In this document: one piece after another, positions 52,033 to 61,140 of the stretch
Position numbering within the stretch: position 1 is the first letter of the stretch
How the letters are laid out: every line of letters begins with the position of its first letter
Origin: Rubrivivax sp.
GTDB taxonomy: Bacteria; Pseudomonadota; Gammaproteobacteria; Burkholderiales; Burkholderiaceae_C
Assembly: GCA_022842595.1 (NCBI GenBank)
Contig: JALHPF010000032.1
Coordinates: 1 to 64,000 of the forward strand
DNA length: 64,000 nucleotides
Reading direction: 5' to 3'
The notes under the pieces: model-generated
What the model saw: only the letters and a program-made list of their open reading frames with translations
Databases searched by the model: none
Told to the model about the DNA's origin: nothing
Program-made: the position numbers and the translations under genes

Positions 52033-53484
52033 TCAGAACGAGTAGGTCACGCCAGCCGAAACCCCGTTGCTGTACCGGCTGACCCGGGAATCGCCACCGC
52101 CGGAGTTGTTGTCGGGCGCCGAGCGCGGCCCCAGCGTGCAGCTGCCGATCTCGCGGTTCTGCGGGTCATTGCAGCCCCAGGCTTGCGGCTGTTGTCCGTA
52201 GGCCGATGCGTTCACGCCTGCAGAGACCACCCAGCCATTGCCGAAGCTGTAGCCGCCGCCGAGGGTGACCCGGATCAGGGAATTGCCCTGTCCCCGCGGG
52301 CTGGGGTTGCTGGTGCGGCCCTTGCTCAGGTAGACCACGCCCGTGCTCGCGCTCCACGGGCCCTTGACGTAGCGCACGCCGGCGGTCCAGTCGTAGGTGC
52401 GTACCGGGTAGCCCGGGCTCGCCACACCGTTGGCGTCCTTGCCGAAGAAGTCGGCATTGAAGAAATTGTTGTAGCGGCACTGGCCGTCGATGAAGTCGAT
52501 GCACACCGCGTAGGCGCCGCTCCAGCGGTTGTAGCGGACGCCGGCGCCGACTTCGATGTTCGACGTGACCGGGTAGCGTGCCATCAGCATGGCCATGCTC
52601 TGCCCCGAGCCGCCGATCTTCGCGTCGTATTGGGCGTCGTAGAACACGCCGGTGAAAGGGGCGTGGCCCCAGGACACGGGCGGGCCGTTGCGGGCATCCT
52701 GGAACATCGCGTCGAGCTTCAGGTCGCCGCGGTAGTAGCGGGCCCAGAGCTCGATGAAGCGTGGCTTGTTCTTCTTGAATGCCGTGTCGCCCTGGTCCCA
52801 GGTGACTTCGAGGACCAGGTCGCCGTCGTAGACATCCAGCGTGCGCGCGGTGTAGCGCACCGCCCGGGTGTTGAGGCCATAGCCGGCGCCGGTGGACGCC
52901 CAGGTGTCGCCGCCGCCGAAGTCGCCACCAAAGGGGTAGTCGGCAAAGCTCCAGGCCCGAGTGGGGAAGGCGCCGACACGAAGGCTGCCGTAGTCTTCGT
53001 GGCTGAGGGCGATGTTCCTTTCGTACCATACGCCTGGGATGTCGATCTTGCCGTCGCGCCAGCGTTGGCTGAGCAGGCCCTGGAGCTTGAAGCCGCGCGG
53101 CAGGTCGAACTTGGCACCCAGGTAGGGCTGGGCGAGCGTGATGTGGCCGTTGCGGGTGCCGTACTCGCGACCGACGACCAGCGCGTCGGCCCAGGGCCGT
53201 TCGCGGTTTTCGCCGGGAAACAGCTGGCAGGCCGACGACCCCGCCTCGCCCACCGTGCTGAGGGTGTTGACCGGGCCGCCGCCGCAGATCTTGCTGGCGC
53301 GGCTGACTTCCACCTTCGCGAACCCGTTCAGGCTGAACGGACCGAAGTCGATGGCCTGGCCGACCGGCGAAAACACCAGCGCGCCGATCACCAGGCCGGC
53401 GCGCAGGCCGCGCTGGCCCAGGGCGCCAACCGAAGGTGCCAGCTTCTGCAGTGCCGAGGGGGCCACTTTGGGTTCGATGTGCAT
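52033..53484 (-). CDS. Outer-membrane beta-barrel porin of the glucan locus
   Basis: This 483-residue protein has a long N-terminal region with a hydrophobic export signal (VIGALVFSPVGQAI) and then alternating beta-strand pattern throughout (FGPFSLNGFAKVEV, YLGAKFDLPRGFKLQGLLSQRW, GVRYNRWSGAY, VTLGGGYSFGNGWVVSAGVN). It ends SAGVTYSF with the terminal Phe needed for barrel assembly. No TonB box or plug is present, so it is a passive channel, presumably for laminari-oligosaccharides. It is first in an operon with GH17, with a LacI-type operator 35 bp before its start. I do not recognise a named family. Confidence 0.8.
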   Translation of the reverse strand: MHIEPKVAPSALQKLAPSVGALGQRGLRAGLVIGALVFSPVGQAIDFGPFSLNGFAKVEVSRASKICGGGPVNTLSTVGEAGSSACQLFPGENRERPWADALVVGREYGTRNGHITLAQPYLGAKFDLPRGFKLQGLLSQRWRDGKIDIPGVWYERNIALSHEDYGSLRVGAFPTRAWSFADYPFGGDFGGGDTWASTGAGYGLNTRAVRYTARTLDVYDGDLVLEVTWDQGDTAFKKNKPRFIELWARYYRGDLKLDAMFQDARNGPPVSWGHAPFTGVFYDAQYDAKIGGSGQSMAMLMARYPVTSNIEVGAGVRYNRWSGAYAVCIDFIDGQCRYNNFFNADFFGKDANGVASPGYPVRTYDWTAGVRYVKGPWSASTGVVYLSKGRTSNPSPRGQGNSLIRVTLGGGYSFGNGWVVSAGVNASAYGQQPQAWGCNDPQNREIGSCTLGPRSAPDNNSGGGDSRVSRYSNGVSAGVTYSF

Positions 53485-53518
53485 GAGGTGGGGCGCCGGA
53501 GATGTCTCTGATCTTGTG

Positions 53519-53532
53519 TGAAACCGCTTTCA
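53519..53532 (-). promoter_or_regulatory. LacI-type operator 2 (porin-GH17 operon)
   Basis: TGAAACCGCTTTCA, which reads TGAAAGCGGTTTCA on the minus strand, is identical to operator 3. It lies 35-48 bp before the porin start, and a CAAGAT -10-like box follows immediately on the minus strand. Confidence 0.85.
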
Positions 53533-53674
53533 GAAGCGTAGCGGATGACGTCTTGAGCCGTCAACCTTGGTAACCCCCGTGTTTTCCCCTCGGAGGGCTT
53601 CCCGCAGGCCTGTCCCGCCGCCGGCTCCGGCCGGCATCAGCCCAAGTCTGCTGCGGGTAAACCTAAGTGCGCCA

Positions 53675-53688
53675 TGAAAGCGGTTTCA
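53675..53688 (+). promoter_or_regulatory. LacI-type operator 3 (GH81 gene)
   Basis: TGAAAGCGGTTTCA is directly followed by TATGAT (53690-53695), a good -10 box. The site therefore fills the promoter spacer and a bound repressor would block polymerase. It is 73-86 bp upstream of the GH81 start. Confidence 0.87.
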
Positions 53689-53760
53689 CTATGATTTCCG
53701 TTGGGGGTTTCAAGCCCGTTCAGCACAGCTGCGCCCTGGTGTGTCAAGGAGGTAGGCAAC

Positions 53761-56049
53761 ATGAAGTTCATCTCGGGCCTCGGGCTCGCCTTGTCGATGG
53801 CTCTGGGCTTCGCGCTGGGTGCAGCGGCGCAACCGTTGGCCCTGGGTTCAGGCACCTATTACCTGGCGCCGAAGGCCGGCGACAAGCCGCCGCCGCGTGC
53901 CAACAACCGCACCGAGTCCATGCAGCGGCAGGCAGCGCCGACGAACCAGTGGTACTCGTCGATGATGTTTGCGGCCAAGCCCGAGCCGCTGTTCGCCCAC
54001 CCGCTGACGGTCAAGGCCACGCCAGCGGGCTTCGAGATGGCGCTGGCGTCCAAGGAAATCGTGCCGACCGAGCGCCGCGACGTCGAGGTGCATTACCCGC
54101 ATCGCGACCCCATCGTCTTTTCGCCCCTGGCGTTCGAGATCGAGCCGGCCAAGCTGGCGCGCATTTCCGACTGGGCCATCGACATCTCGATGGCGCGGGG
54201 CGGGGATGAACTGCTGGCCACCGTTTCCCATGCCAGCCCCTATGTCTATTTCAGGTTGTCGCGTGGCGACATGCGCCTGCGCCTGCCTGTCGCGGCAGAG
54301 CGTGTCGACAGTGGCGGCGACGCGCGGGTATTGGTGCTGAACCTCAAAGGCAAGGCCTATGCCGTGTTCGGCCCCACCGGTGCGCGGTTCGAGCCAGTGT
54401 CGCCCACCGAATGGACGCTGCGCATGCCGGCAGGCAGCGGCTACTTTTCGGCCGCAGCCCTGCCGGACACCCAGGCCGCCACGGTGCAGCTCTTCAGCCG
54501 GCACGCCTATGTCTTCGTCAAGGACACACAGGCGAGCTGGCGCTACGACCAGGCGGCCAGCAAGGTCCACACCACGTACAAGCTCAGCACCCAGGTCATG
54601 GAAGGGTCGGACAACGGCCCCTTGATCGGCCTGTACCCGCACCACTGGTTCAGGAACGCCGCAGTGGCCGACAAGCTGGGGCCGGCCTTCGACAGCATCC
54701 GCGGCAAGATCAGGCTGCTGGCAGCGGCGGAATTCAAGACGGAACTCACCTACCAGGGCTTCGTGCCGCACTGGCCGGGCTTGAAGGAAGGGCCGCGCCT
54801 GGAACAGCTGGCAGACCTGCTCAAGGCGGACGTGCGCAAACGCCGCGAACTCATCCCAGGCCGCGAGAACAACGACAACTGGCGCACCAGCATCTACTGG
54901 CAGGGCAAGGGCCTGACACGCGCGACGCAGCTTGCGGCAGTGGCCGAGCAGCAGGGCGACCTGGAAAGCCGCGACCAGCTGCTGCGCCTGGTGAAGGAGC
55001 GCATGGAGTTCTTCTTCAGCGGCCCGCGCAAGAGCTACTTCCATCTGAACAAGGAACTGGGCACGGTCGTCAGCTACCCCGACGAGTTCTTCGCAGTCGA
55101 GCAGATGAACGACCACCATTTCCATTACGGCTACTGGATCCGGGCGGCAGCCGAAGTCGCCCTGCGCGACCCGGCCTGGATCGCCCCCGACAAGTGGGGC
55201 GGGATGGTCGAGATGCTGATCGCCGACATCGCCACCACACGGCGTGGCGCCGCCGACTTTCCCTACCTGCGCAACTTCGATACCTTCGAAGGCCACTCCT
55301 GGGCTTCGGGTCTGGGCGACGGAGGCTTCGGCAACAACCAGGAGTCTTCGTCAGAGGCGCTCAACGCCTGGGCCGGTCTGATCCTGTGGGGCGAAGTCAC
55401 CGGCAACCGCGAACTGCGCGACCTCGGCATCTACCTCTACACCACCGAGGCCAATGCCATTCATCACTACTGGTTCGACGTGCACGGCCTGGTGTTCCCG
55501 CCCGAATACAAGGACGTGGAGGTGAGCATGGTCTTCGGCGGCAAGTACGCGCACAACACCTGGTGGACCGACGAGCCGCGCCAGATCAAGGGCATCAACC
55601 TGCTGCCGATGGCGCCTTTTTCCACCTACCTGGGCCTGGACCCCGAGTACGTCAAGCGCAACGTCGGCACGCTGCCGGAGGACTCGAAGAAGTACATCGC
55701 TCGCGGCAAGAACTACAACGATTTCCCCAAGGACGGGTGGCAGGACATCTTTGCCAAGTACCAGGCGCTGGCCGATCCGGCGGCGGCCCTGGCATCCTGG
55801 GACCGGTTCGGCAGCGTCGAACTCGGCGAGACACGAACCCACACCCTGCACTGGATGCTGAGCCTGCAGGCCATGGGTCGGCCCGACTTCACGGTGACGG
55901 CCGACACGCCCTTGTACGCCGTGTTCCGCCGTACCGATGGCAAGCGCAGCTACCTCGCGTTCAACGCCACGAAGACGCCGCTGCAGGTGCGCTTCAGCGA
56001 CGGCCAGCAGTTGACAGTGGCCCCTGGCGCACTGGCGCGTCTTCCCTGA
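53761..56049 (+). CDS. GH81 endo-beta-1,3-glucanase
   Basis: This 762-residue secreted enzyme has a signal peptide (cut near AAAQP) and a full-length GH81 catalytic region. Family signatures are APTNQWYSSMMF near the N-terminus, NDHHFHYGYWIRAAA (about 449-463), SWASGLGDGGFGNNQESSSEALNAW (catalytic Glu near 527-531) and YTTEANAIHHYW. GH81 endo-acts on long beta-1,3-glucans, so it should start the breakdown that GH17 completes. The start MKFISGLGLAL has AAGGAGG upstream. It is transcribed divergently from the porin-GH17 operon, with LacI-type operators on both sides of the shared gap. Confidence 0.94.
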   Translation: MKFISGLGLALSMALGFALGAAAQPLALGSGTYYLAPKAGDKPPPRANNRTESMQRQAAPTNQWYSSMMFAAKPEPLFAHPLTVKATPAGFEMALASKEIVPTERRDVEVHYPHRDPIVFSPLAFEIEPAKLARISDWAIDISMARGGDELLATVSHASPYVYFRLSRGDMRLRLPVAAERVDSGGDARVLVLNLKGKAYAVFGPTGARFEPVSPTEWTLRMPAGSGYFSAAALPDTQAATVQLFSRHAYVFVKDTQASWRYDQAASKVHTTYKLSTQVMEGSDNGPLIGLYPHHWFRNAAVADKLGPAFDSIRGKIRLLAAAEFKTELTYQGFVPHWPGLKEGPRLEQLADLLKADVRKRRELIPGRENNDNWRTSIYWQGKGLTRATQLAAVAEQQGDLESRDQLLRLVKERMEFFFSGPRKSYFHLNKELGTVVSYPDEFFAVEQMNDHHFHYGYWIRAAAEVALRDPAWIAPDKWGGMVEMLIADIATTRRGAADFPYLRNFDTFEGHSWASGLGDGGFGNNQESSSEALNAWAGLILWGEVTGNRELRDLGIYLYTTEANAIHHYWFDVHGLVFPPEYKDVEVSMVFGGKYAHNTWWTDEPRQIKGINLLPMAPFSTYLGLDPEYVKRNVGTLPEDSKKYIARGKNYNDFPKDGWQDIFAKYQALADPAAALASWDRFGSVELGETRTHTLHWMLSLQAMGRPDFTVTADTPLYAVFRRTDGKRSYLAFNATKTPLQVRFSDGQQLTVAPGALARLP

Positions 56050-56119
56050 GCGGCAGGGCAGGGCACGAGGCTTGTGTGGCAAAGCGTCTGAGGGAAAGCG
56101 ATAGTGGCCCGCACATTGC

Positions 56120-56162
56120 CAAGCGCTTTGCCTCGACCTATGCTCATGTGAAAGCGCTTTCA
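56120..56162 (+). promoter_or_regulatory. LacI-type operator 4 with a degenerate upstream partner
   Basis: TGAAAGCGCTTTCA at 56149-56162 is identical to operator 1. A partial copy, CAAGCGCTTTG (56120-56130), is centred about 30 bp upstream, close to three helical turns. The pair lies 111 bp or more before the four-module lipoprotein gene. Confidence 0.8.
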
Positions 56163-56272
56163 GCCGCTTCTTTCATTGCTTTTCCCATTGCTCTTTTCGT
56201 TGGGGAATTCAGGTCATTCGCTGCGCGCGACCGCCTTCCGCCTCGACCCGCCACGTTCCGAAAGTTGCCGCC

Positions 56273-58609
56273 ATGAGCCAGTTGCCCAAAGTCTCGCCCT
56301 TGTCTGCTGCCGCGCTTGCAGCCTTCGTCCTGCTCGGGGGTTGTGGTGGTGGCGACGCTGAACCTCCGCCGAACCGCGTGGCGGCCGTCGTGCCGACGCC
56401 CGCACCAGCACCACCGCCGACGGCTGCGCCTGCTCCGGCGCCCACGCCGGCACCTGCCCCCGTGCCCGCGCCGGCGCCCACCCCCAGCCCGGCACCGGCC
56501 CCTGCGCCTGCCCCTACCCTGGACGGCACCTTGCTCGTGTCCTTCGACGAAGCCATCCCGGTCTTCACGGGCATGGGTGCGTACGGCGGTGCGCTGCCGA
56601 CTGTCGAGGTCGGGCCGGCTGGAGGCACGGGCAATGTCCTCAGGATCCTGAAGCCGGTCAGCCCCGACACCTGGGGCGGCACCTTCTTCAACGTCCAGGC
56701 CATTCCCTTCACCGCGACCCGCAAGGCACTGACCGCGCGGGTCTACTCGACCCGTGCCAACGCGATCATCCGGCTGAAGGTGGAAGGTGCCGCCGGCACG
56801 GCCAGCGTCGAAGTGGCCGGCGCTCCGGCGCTGGCGGCCAACGCCTGGACCACGGTGACCTGGGACCTCGGGGGTGTGGACCCGGCCAGAACCTACACCG
56901 TGGTGGCCATCACGCCTGACCAGGAGGTGGTGACCTCGGGCCAGTCCTACTTCTTCGACAACCTGACCCTGGCTCCGGCCTCCGCGCCCGCGCCTGCGCC
57001 TGCGCCCGGCGTTGCCTTCGTCAACTTCGACGAATCCGTGCCGGCGTTCTCGGCCCTGGGCGCCTACGGTGGCGCGCTGCCCACCGTCGAAGCTGCCCCG
57101 GCCGGCGGCAGCGGCAATGCCCTGAAGATCCTGAAACCCGTGTCGCCGAACACCTGGGGCGGCACCTTCTTCACGACGGCGGCCATTCCCTTCACCGCCA
57201 CCAACAAGTTGATCACCGCCCGGGTCTATTCCAGCCGCGCCGGTGCCGTCATCAAGTTCAAGGTCGAGGTGCCGGGCGGCTCGAGTGTCGAGGTCACCAG
57301 CACACCCACGGGAAGCGCGAACACCTGGTCCACCGTGAGCTGGGACTTCAGCGCAGTCAACCTGAGCAACGCCTACAAGATCATTGCCATCACGCCTGAC
57401 GACACCCTGGTCACCAACGGTCAGGTGTACTGGTTCGACGACATCACGGTGGCCGCCAACAGCACGGCGGCGCCACCACCGGCTTCGAACCCCATCACCA
57501 TCGCCACGCTCGACGAGCCGACGGCTTCTGTCGTGGGCTTCGAAGGCTGCTGGGACTCCACGCTGGTCAACGACCCGGCGGGCGGAACGAACAAGGTGGC
57601 GCGCGTGCTCAAGCCTGGCAGCGGTGTGCCGTTCTATTGCGGCACCACGGTGGTCACGGTCGCCAACGGCGGCTTCCCGCGCATTCCGTTCAGCGCCACC
57701 GCCACCACGGTCACGGCCCGGGTCTGGTCACCCGATGTCGGCATCAAGGTGCGGATGAAGGTCGAGGACATTGCCGATGGCACCAAGTCGGTCGAGACCG
57801 AAGCCACCACCACCGCAGTCGGTTGGCAGACACTGAGCTTCGACTTTGCCAACGCGGCTGCTGGCACGCCCGTGCTGAACCTGACGCACACCCACAACAA
57901 GATCTCGCTGTTCTTCAACTTCGGTGTCAACGGCAGCGGCAAGACCTACTACTTCGACGACATCGCCTTCGTCACCGGCACGGGCACCAATCCCACGCTG
58001 GTGAGCTTCGACGAGCGCAGCTTCGACAACACCCAGTCGCAGCCTGCTGTCTTGAGCGGTTTTGGCGGTGCCGAGAATTCCACGGTCGTCGGCTACGCAG
58101 ACGTCGGTGTACCGGCCGACGGCACCAAGACCGGCAAGCTGGCCAAGGTGGTGAAGAACGCCGGCGAGGTCTGGGCCGGGACCTCGGTGCAGCGCAAGCC
58201 GAACGATGCCGTGCCCACCATTCCGTTTGCTGCGGGTCGCACGAAGATGAGCATGCGCGTCTACAGCGCCTACCCCGGGATGCGGGTGCGAATGAAAGTG
58301 GAGCAGGCCGGTCGCCCCGACTTCAACAGCGAGATCGATGCCTTTACGAGCCTGGCCAACACCTGGGAAACGCTGGTTTTCGACTTCGGACCGAACAGCA
58401 AGCATTTCGTGCCCAGCGGCCCGGGCCCGAACGGCTACATCACCGACCCCGCGAGCCCGGCGTACCGGCCGACTTCACAGCTCGATGTCAGCAAGACCTT
58501 CAACAAGGTCAATGTGTTCTTCGACTACGGGCTGGGGGATGCCGGCTACGACGCCATGCCGGGCACACGCGTGTACTACTTCGACGACATCAAGTTCGTC
58601 GGTTTCTAG
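56273..58609 (+). CDS. Lipoprotein with four tandem carbohydrate-binding-like modules
   Basis: This 778-residue predicted lipoprotein has lipobox LLGGC (Cys24). A Pro/Ala low-complexity linker (about 35-82) precedes four beta-sandwich modules of ~150-200 residues each, each ending in a YFFDNLTL / YWFDDITV / YYFDDIAF / YYFDDIKF strand. Modules 1 and 2 are close repeats (GAYGGALPTVE, GGTFF, AIPFTAT, TARVYS). Modules 3 and 4 are more diverged. The folds look like CBM/galactose-binding domains and no catalytic site is apparent. In the glucan locus, with its own LacI-type operator, it is a plausible surface glucan-capturing protein, an analogue of SusD/SusE in a genome segment with no SusC/SusD pair. 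Confidence 0.82.
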   Translation: MSQLPKVSPLSAAALAAFVLLGGCGGGDAEPPPNRVAAVVPTPAPAPPPTAAPAPAPTPAPAPVPAPAPTPSPAPAPAPAPTLDGTLLVSFDEAIPVFTGMGAYGGALPTVEVGPAGGTGNVLRILKPVSPDTWGGTFFNVQAIPFTATRKALTARVYSTRANAIIRLKVEGAAGTASVEVAGAPALAANAWTTVTWDLGGVDPARTYTVVAITPDQEVVTSGQSYFFDNLTLAPASAPAPAPAPGVAFVNFDESVPAFSALGAYGGALPTVEAAPAGGSGNALKILKPVSPNTWGGTFFTTAAIPFTATNKLITARVYSSRAGAVIKFKVEVPGGSSVEVTSTPTGSANTWSTVSWDFSAVNLSNAYKIIAITPDDTLVTNGQVYWFDDITVAANSTAAPPPASNPITIATLDEPTASVVGFEGCWDSTLVNDPAGGTNKVARVLKPGSGVPFYCGTTVVTVANGGFPRIPFSATATTVTARVWSPDVGIKVRMKVEDIADGTKSVETEATTTAVGWQTLSFDFANAAAGTPVLNLTHTHNKISLFFNFGVNGSGKTYYFDDIAFVTGTGTNPTLVSFDERSFDNTQSQPAVLSGFGGAENSTVVGYADVGVPADGTKTGKLAKVVKNAGEVWAGTSVQRKPNDAVPTIPFAAGRTKMSMRVYSAYPGMRVRMKVEQAGRPDFNSEIDAFTSLANTWETLVFDFGPNSKHFVPSGPGPNGYITDPASPAYRPTSQLDVSKTFNKVNVFFDYGLGDAGYDAMPGTRVYYFDDIKFVGF

Positions 58610-58732
58610 TCGCCGGCGGGGTGGGTCGGCGCGACGGGCGGCCAGGGGGACAGGCAGTGTGCGAAGGCTCAGGCACAGACAATGCTTGAAGACCGCGTTC
58701 AGCCTGATGCTCGGGCTTTACACTTGCTCGCA

Positions 58733-59815
58733 ATGGACAAAATCGCGTGTGCTCCACCGCCGCTATCGCCGTCTCAAGCAGCGTCCCCTCAGTCTGAAGC
58801 TCCCGTCCCATCCGGCAACCCGGTCACCATCGGCATGGTGGCGCAAGCCGCCGGGGTTTCGGCAAGCACGGTCTCACGCGTGCTCAACGGCACCGCCGTG
58901 GTGAATGAGGAAAAGAAGCAAGCCATCGATGCCGCCATCGCCCGGCTCGGCTTCGTGCCCAACCCGGCTGCACGGGGTCTGGCGGGCGGACGGACCTTCA
59001 GTGTGGGTGTCGTCACGCAGGCCCTGGACAGCCCGTTTTACGGCGCGGCCATGCGTGGCATCGAAGAAGCTTTGCTGCCGCGAGGTCTCAGTCCCTTGTT
59101 TGTCAGCGGGCACTGGAATGCCGTCACTGAAGCACGGTGCATCAGTGTGCTGCAGGCTCGTCGTGTCGACGGCATCATCGTCCTGACCGGGCGGCTGACC
59201 GACGAGGCCTTGAAGAACTATGCGGTCACGCAGCCTGTGGTCGTGCTGGGCCGCAGCCTGAAGGCGCCGCACCTGTATGCCTTGAGTTTCGACAACTTCC
59301 TGGGCGGCAGGTTGGCCACCGAGCATCTGATCCAGCTCGGCCACAGGCGCATCGCCTTCATCGCCGGGGACGCCGACCACCCCGATGCCAACGAACGCCT
59401 GCGCGGCTACCGCGCCGCGCTCGAAGCCGCGTCGATCCCTTTCGACGAGGGCCTGGTGGTGCCCGGCGAATACCACGAACTGAGCGGCTTGCTGGCGGTG
59501 GACCGCCTGCTGGCCACCCACCAGCGTTTCACCGCGATCTTCGCCGCCAACGACCAGATGGCGGTCGGGGCGGCCCTGGCCTGTCAACGGCGATCGCTGC
59601 GTGTACCGGAAGACATCTCGATCGTCGGGTTCGACGATCTGCCGACGTCCCAGTACGCGATTCCGCCGCTGACTTCCGTCGAGCAGCCCGCCTACGAACT
59701 GGGCCGGCTGTCTGCCATGGCCATGCTGCAACTTCTGGCAGACGCCGAACCCACCGAAGTGGTGCCCGGCCCCCGGCTGGTCGCCCGTGAATCCAGCAGG
59801 CGCCTGAAGGGCTGA
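58733..59815 (+). CDS. LacI-family transcriptional regulator of the glucan locus
   Basis: This 360-residue regulator has a LacI helix-turn-helix (VTIGMVAQAAGVSASTVSRVLNG, about 31-53) after a ~30-residue Pro/Ser extension. The hinge follows (LGFVPNPAARGLAGGRT), then a periplasmic-binding-protein-like effector domain (GVVTQALDSPFYGAAMRGIE, RRIAFIAGDADHPD, TAIFAANDQMAVGAAL, ISIVGFDDLPTSQY). It is the only LacI-type gene near four LacI-type palindromes, so it is the obvious reader. The inducer is probably a laminari-oligosaccharide. Start ATG 58733 is used. An in-frame ATG 17 codons upstream is less likely. Confidence 0.92.
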   Translation: MDKIACAPPPLSPSQAASPQSEAPVPSGNPVTIGMVAQAAGVSASTVSRVLNGTAVVNEEKKQAIDAAIARLGFVPNPAARGLAGGRTFSVGVVTQALDSPFYGAAMRGIEEALLPRGLSPLFVSGHWNAVTEARCISVLQARRVDGIIVLTGRLTDEALKNYAVTQPVVVLGRSLKAPHLYALSFDNFLGGRLATEHLIQLGHRRIAFIAGDADHPDANERLRGYRAALEAASIPFDEGLVVPGEYHELSGLLAVDRLLATHQRFTAIFAANDQMAVGAALACQRRSLRVPEDISIVGFDDLPTSQYAIPPLTSVEQPAYELGRLSAMAMLQLLADAEPTEVVPGPRLVARESSRRLKG

Positions 59816-59890
59816 ACGGCTGCAGGGCTGAAGCACCTGCGGCGAGCGTCGGCCCGCGGTCAGGGCTGAAGTCGGGTCCGGAGCTCGTGG

Positions 59891-61126
59891 TCAGGCGGGC
59901 CCAGCGTCTTCAACTTCCCCGCTGCTACTCCCTGCGGGACCTTGCGCAAACGCAGGGTGACCGTGCGCTGCCAGCGCTCTGCCACGGGTTCCGGCTCGCT
60001 TTGCCGACCTGTAATGCCACCAGGGCAATGCACGCGTCAGCGACAGCACCACGCCTGGCCGCTGCACACCGTAGCCTGGCAGCCGCGCCAGCGCCTGCAT
60101 CCAGGCGGTGCTGGCCAGCACTTCGCGCAGCGCCTGTACCGCGGGCAGTTCGAGCGCTGGCTTCAGACACACCAGGAAGTAGTCCTCTTCGGCCAGCGGC
60201 CAGAAGTCCAGGCCGAAGCTCCGCGCCGCGGCTTCGATGCCCAGCCCGGCGTCGGCCTTGCCGGCGGCCACGGCCGCGGCCACGGCCACGTGGGTGTGCT
60301 CGACGCGCGTGCCCTGGCCGTCGAAGTGGGTGGCGTCCAGGCTGGCGGCCTGAAGCAGGTGGTCCAGCAGCAGCCGCGTGCCCGAGCCGGGCTGGCGATT
60401 GACGAAGCGGCCCTGGCCGCGGGCCAGCGCCGGCAGCACATCGGCAGGCGCCAGGCCATGGAAGGGGCTGTCGGGCCCGCGGCGGAACATCAGGCCCTGG
60501 CACCGCCAGTGGCTGCCGATGAGCTTGTGCGTACCGGGCTTGAGCAGCGGCCGCAGCGTGCGGGCAAAGCGGCCGGAACCCGCAGCTTCGTCGCCCAGCC
60601 GCGGCACATGGAACCCGGCCAGCGTGCAGCGGCCCTCCAGCAGGCTGCGCAAGGCCTCTTCGCTGCCCGCAAAGCGCAGCGCCAGGTGCACGCTGCCCCG
60701 GGCCTCGGCCAGCGCCTGCAGTTGCGGCAAGCCCAGGTCGTGGCTGGCGGCGATGTCCAGCAGCGGCACCCCGGTGTCTTCGGCCAGCGCAAACACGCGG
60801 TTCAGTTCCGTTCGCAGGGCTTCCACGTGCGGCGTCATGCGCGTGCGGGCCTGCCGTTCGGCCCAGACCAGGCGTTCGGCGAAGGGTGTCAGCCGCGCAT
60901 GCCGGCCCTTGGCCCACAGCACCAGCGGCTGGCCGAGCACGTCTTCCCAATGCTTCAGCGAACCCCAGACATGGCGGTACGACTGCCCGAGCGCGCTGGC
61001 CGCCTGGCTGATGCTGCCTTGCTGCTGCAGCGCCGAGAGCAGGTCGAACAGCGGGTTCTCGATCTCTGCGCCCTGCTGCCCCAGGTTTTCGAAGGTGTAG
61101 CGAAGGTGAATGCCGCGTGGCGTCAT
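59891..61126 (-). CDS. ModE-type HTH regulator fused to a binding-protein-like domain
   Basis: This protein has about 411 residues. The N-terminal winged helix (about 15-95; LLSALQQQGSISQAASALGQSYRHVWGSLKHWEDVLGQPLV) is of the ModE/LysR type. The Mop/TOBE molybdate domains of ModE are replaced by a type 2 periplasmic-binding-protein-like domain (about 100-345; FVNRQPGSGTRLLLDHLL, AAAVAAGKADAGLGIEAAA). A ~45-residue tail looks disordered. It is last in the tupA operon and probably senses molybdate, tungstate or a pterin derivative. The start is ATG 61126. GTG 61144, overlapping the previous stop as GTGA, is an alternative. It is the best candidate reader of the shared 23-bp motif. Confidence 0.85.
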   Translation of the reverse strand: MTPRGIHLRYTFENLGQQGAEIENPLFDLLSALQQQGSISQAASALGQSYRHVWGSLKHWEDVLGQPLVLWAKGRHARLTPFAERLVWAERQARTRMTPHVEALRTELNRVFALAEDTGVPLLDIAASHDLGLPQLQALAEARGSVHLALRFAGSEEALRSLLEGRCTLAGFHVPRLGDEAAGSGRFARTLRPLLKPGTHKLIGSHWRCQGLMFRRGPDSPFHGLAPADVLPALARGQGRFVNRQPGSGTRLLLDHLLQAASLDATHFDGQGTRVEHTHVAVAAAVAAGKADAGLGIEAAARSFGLDFWPLAEEDYFLVCLKPALELPAVQALREVLASTAWMQALARLPGYGVQRPGVVLSLTRALPWWHYRSAKRAGTRGRALAAHGHPAFAQGPAGSSSGEVEDAGPA

Positions 61127-61140
61127 GGGGCCGGAGTCTC

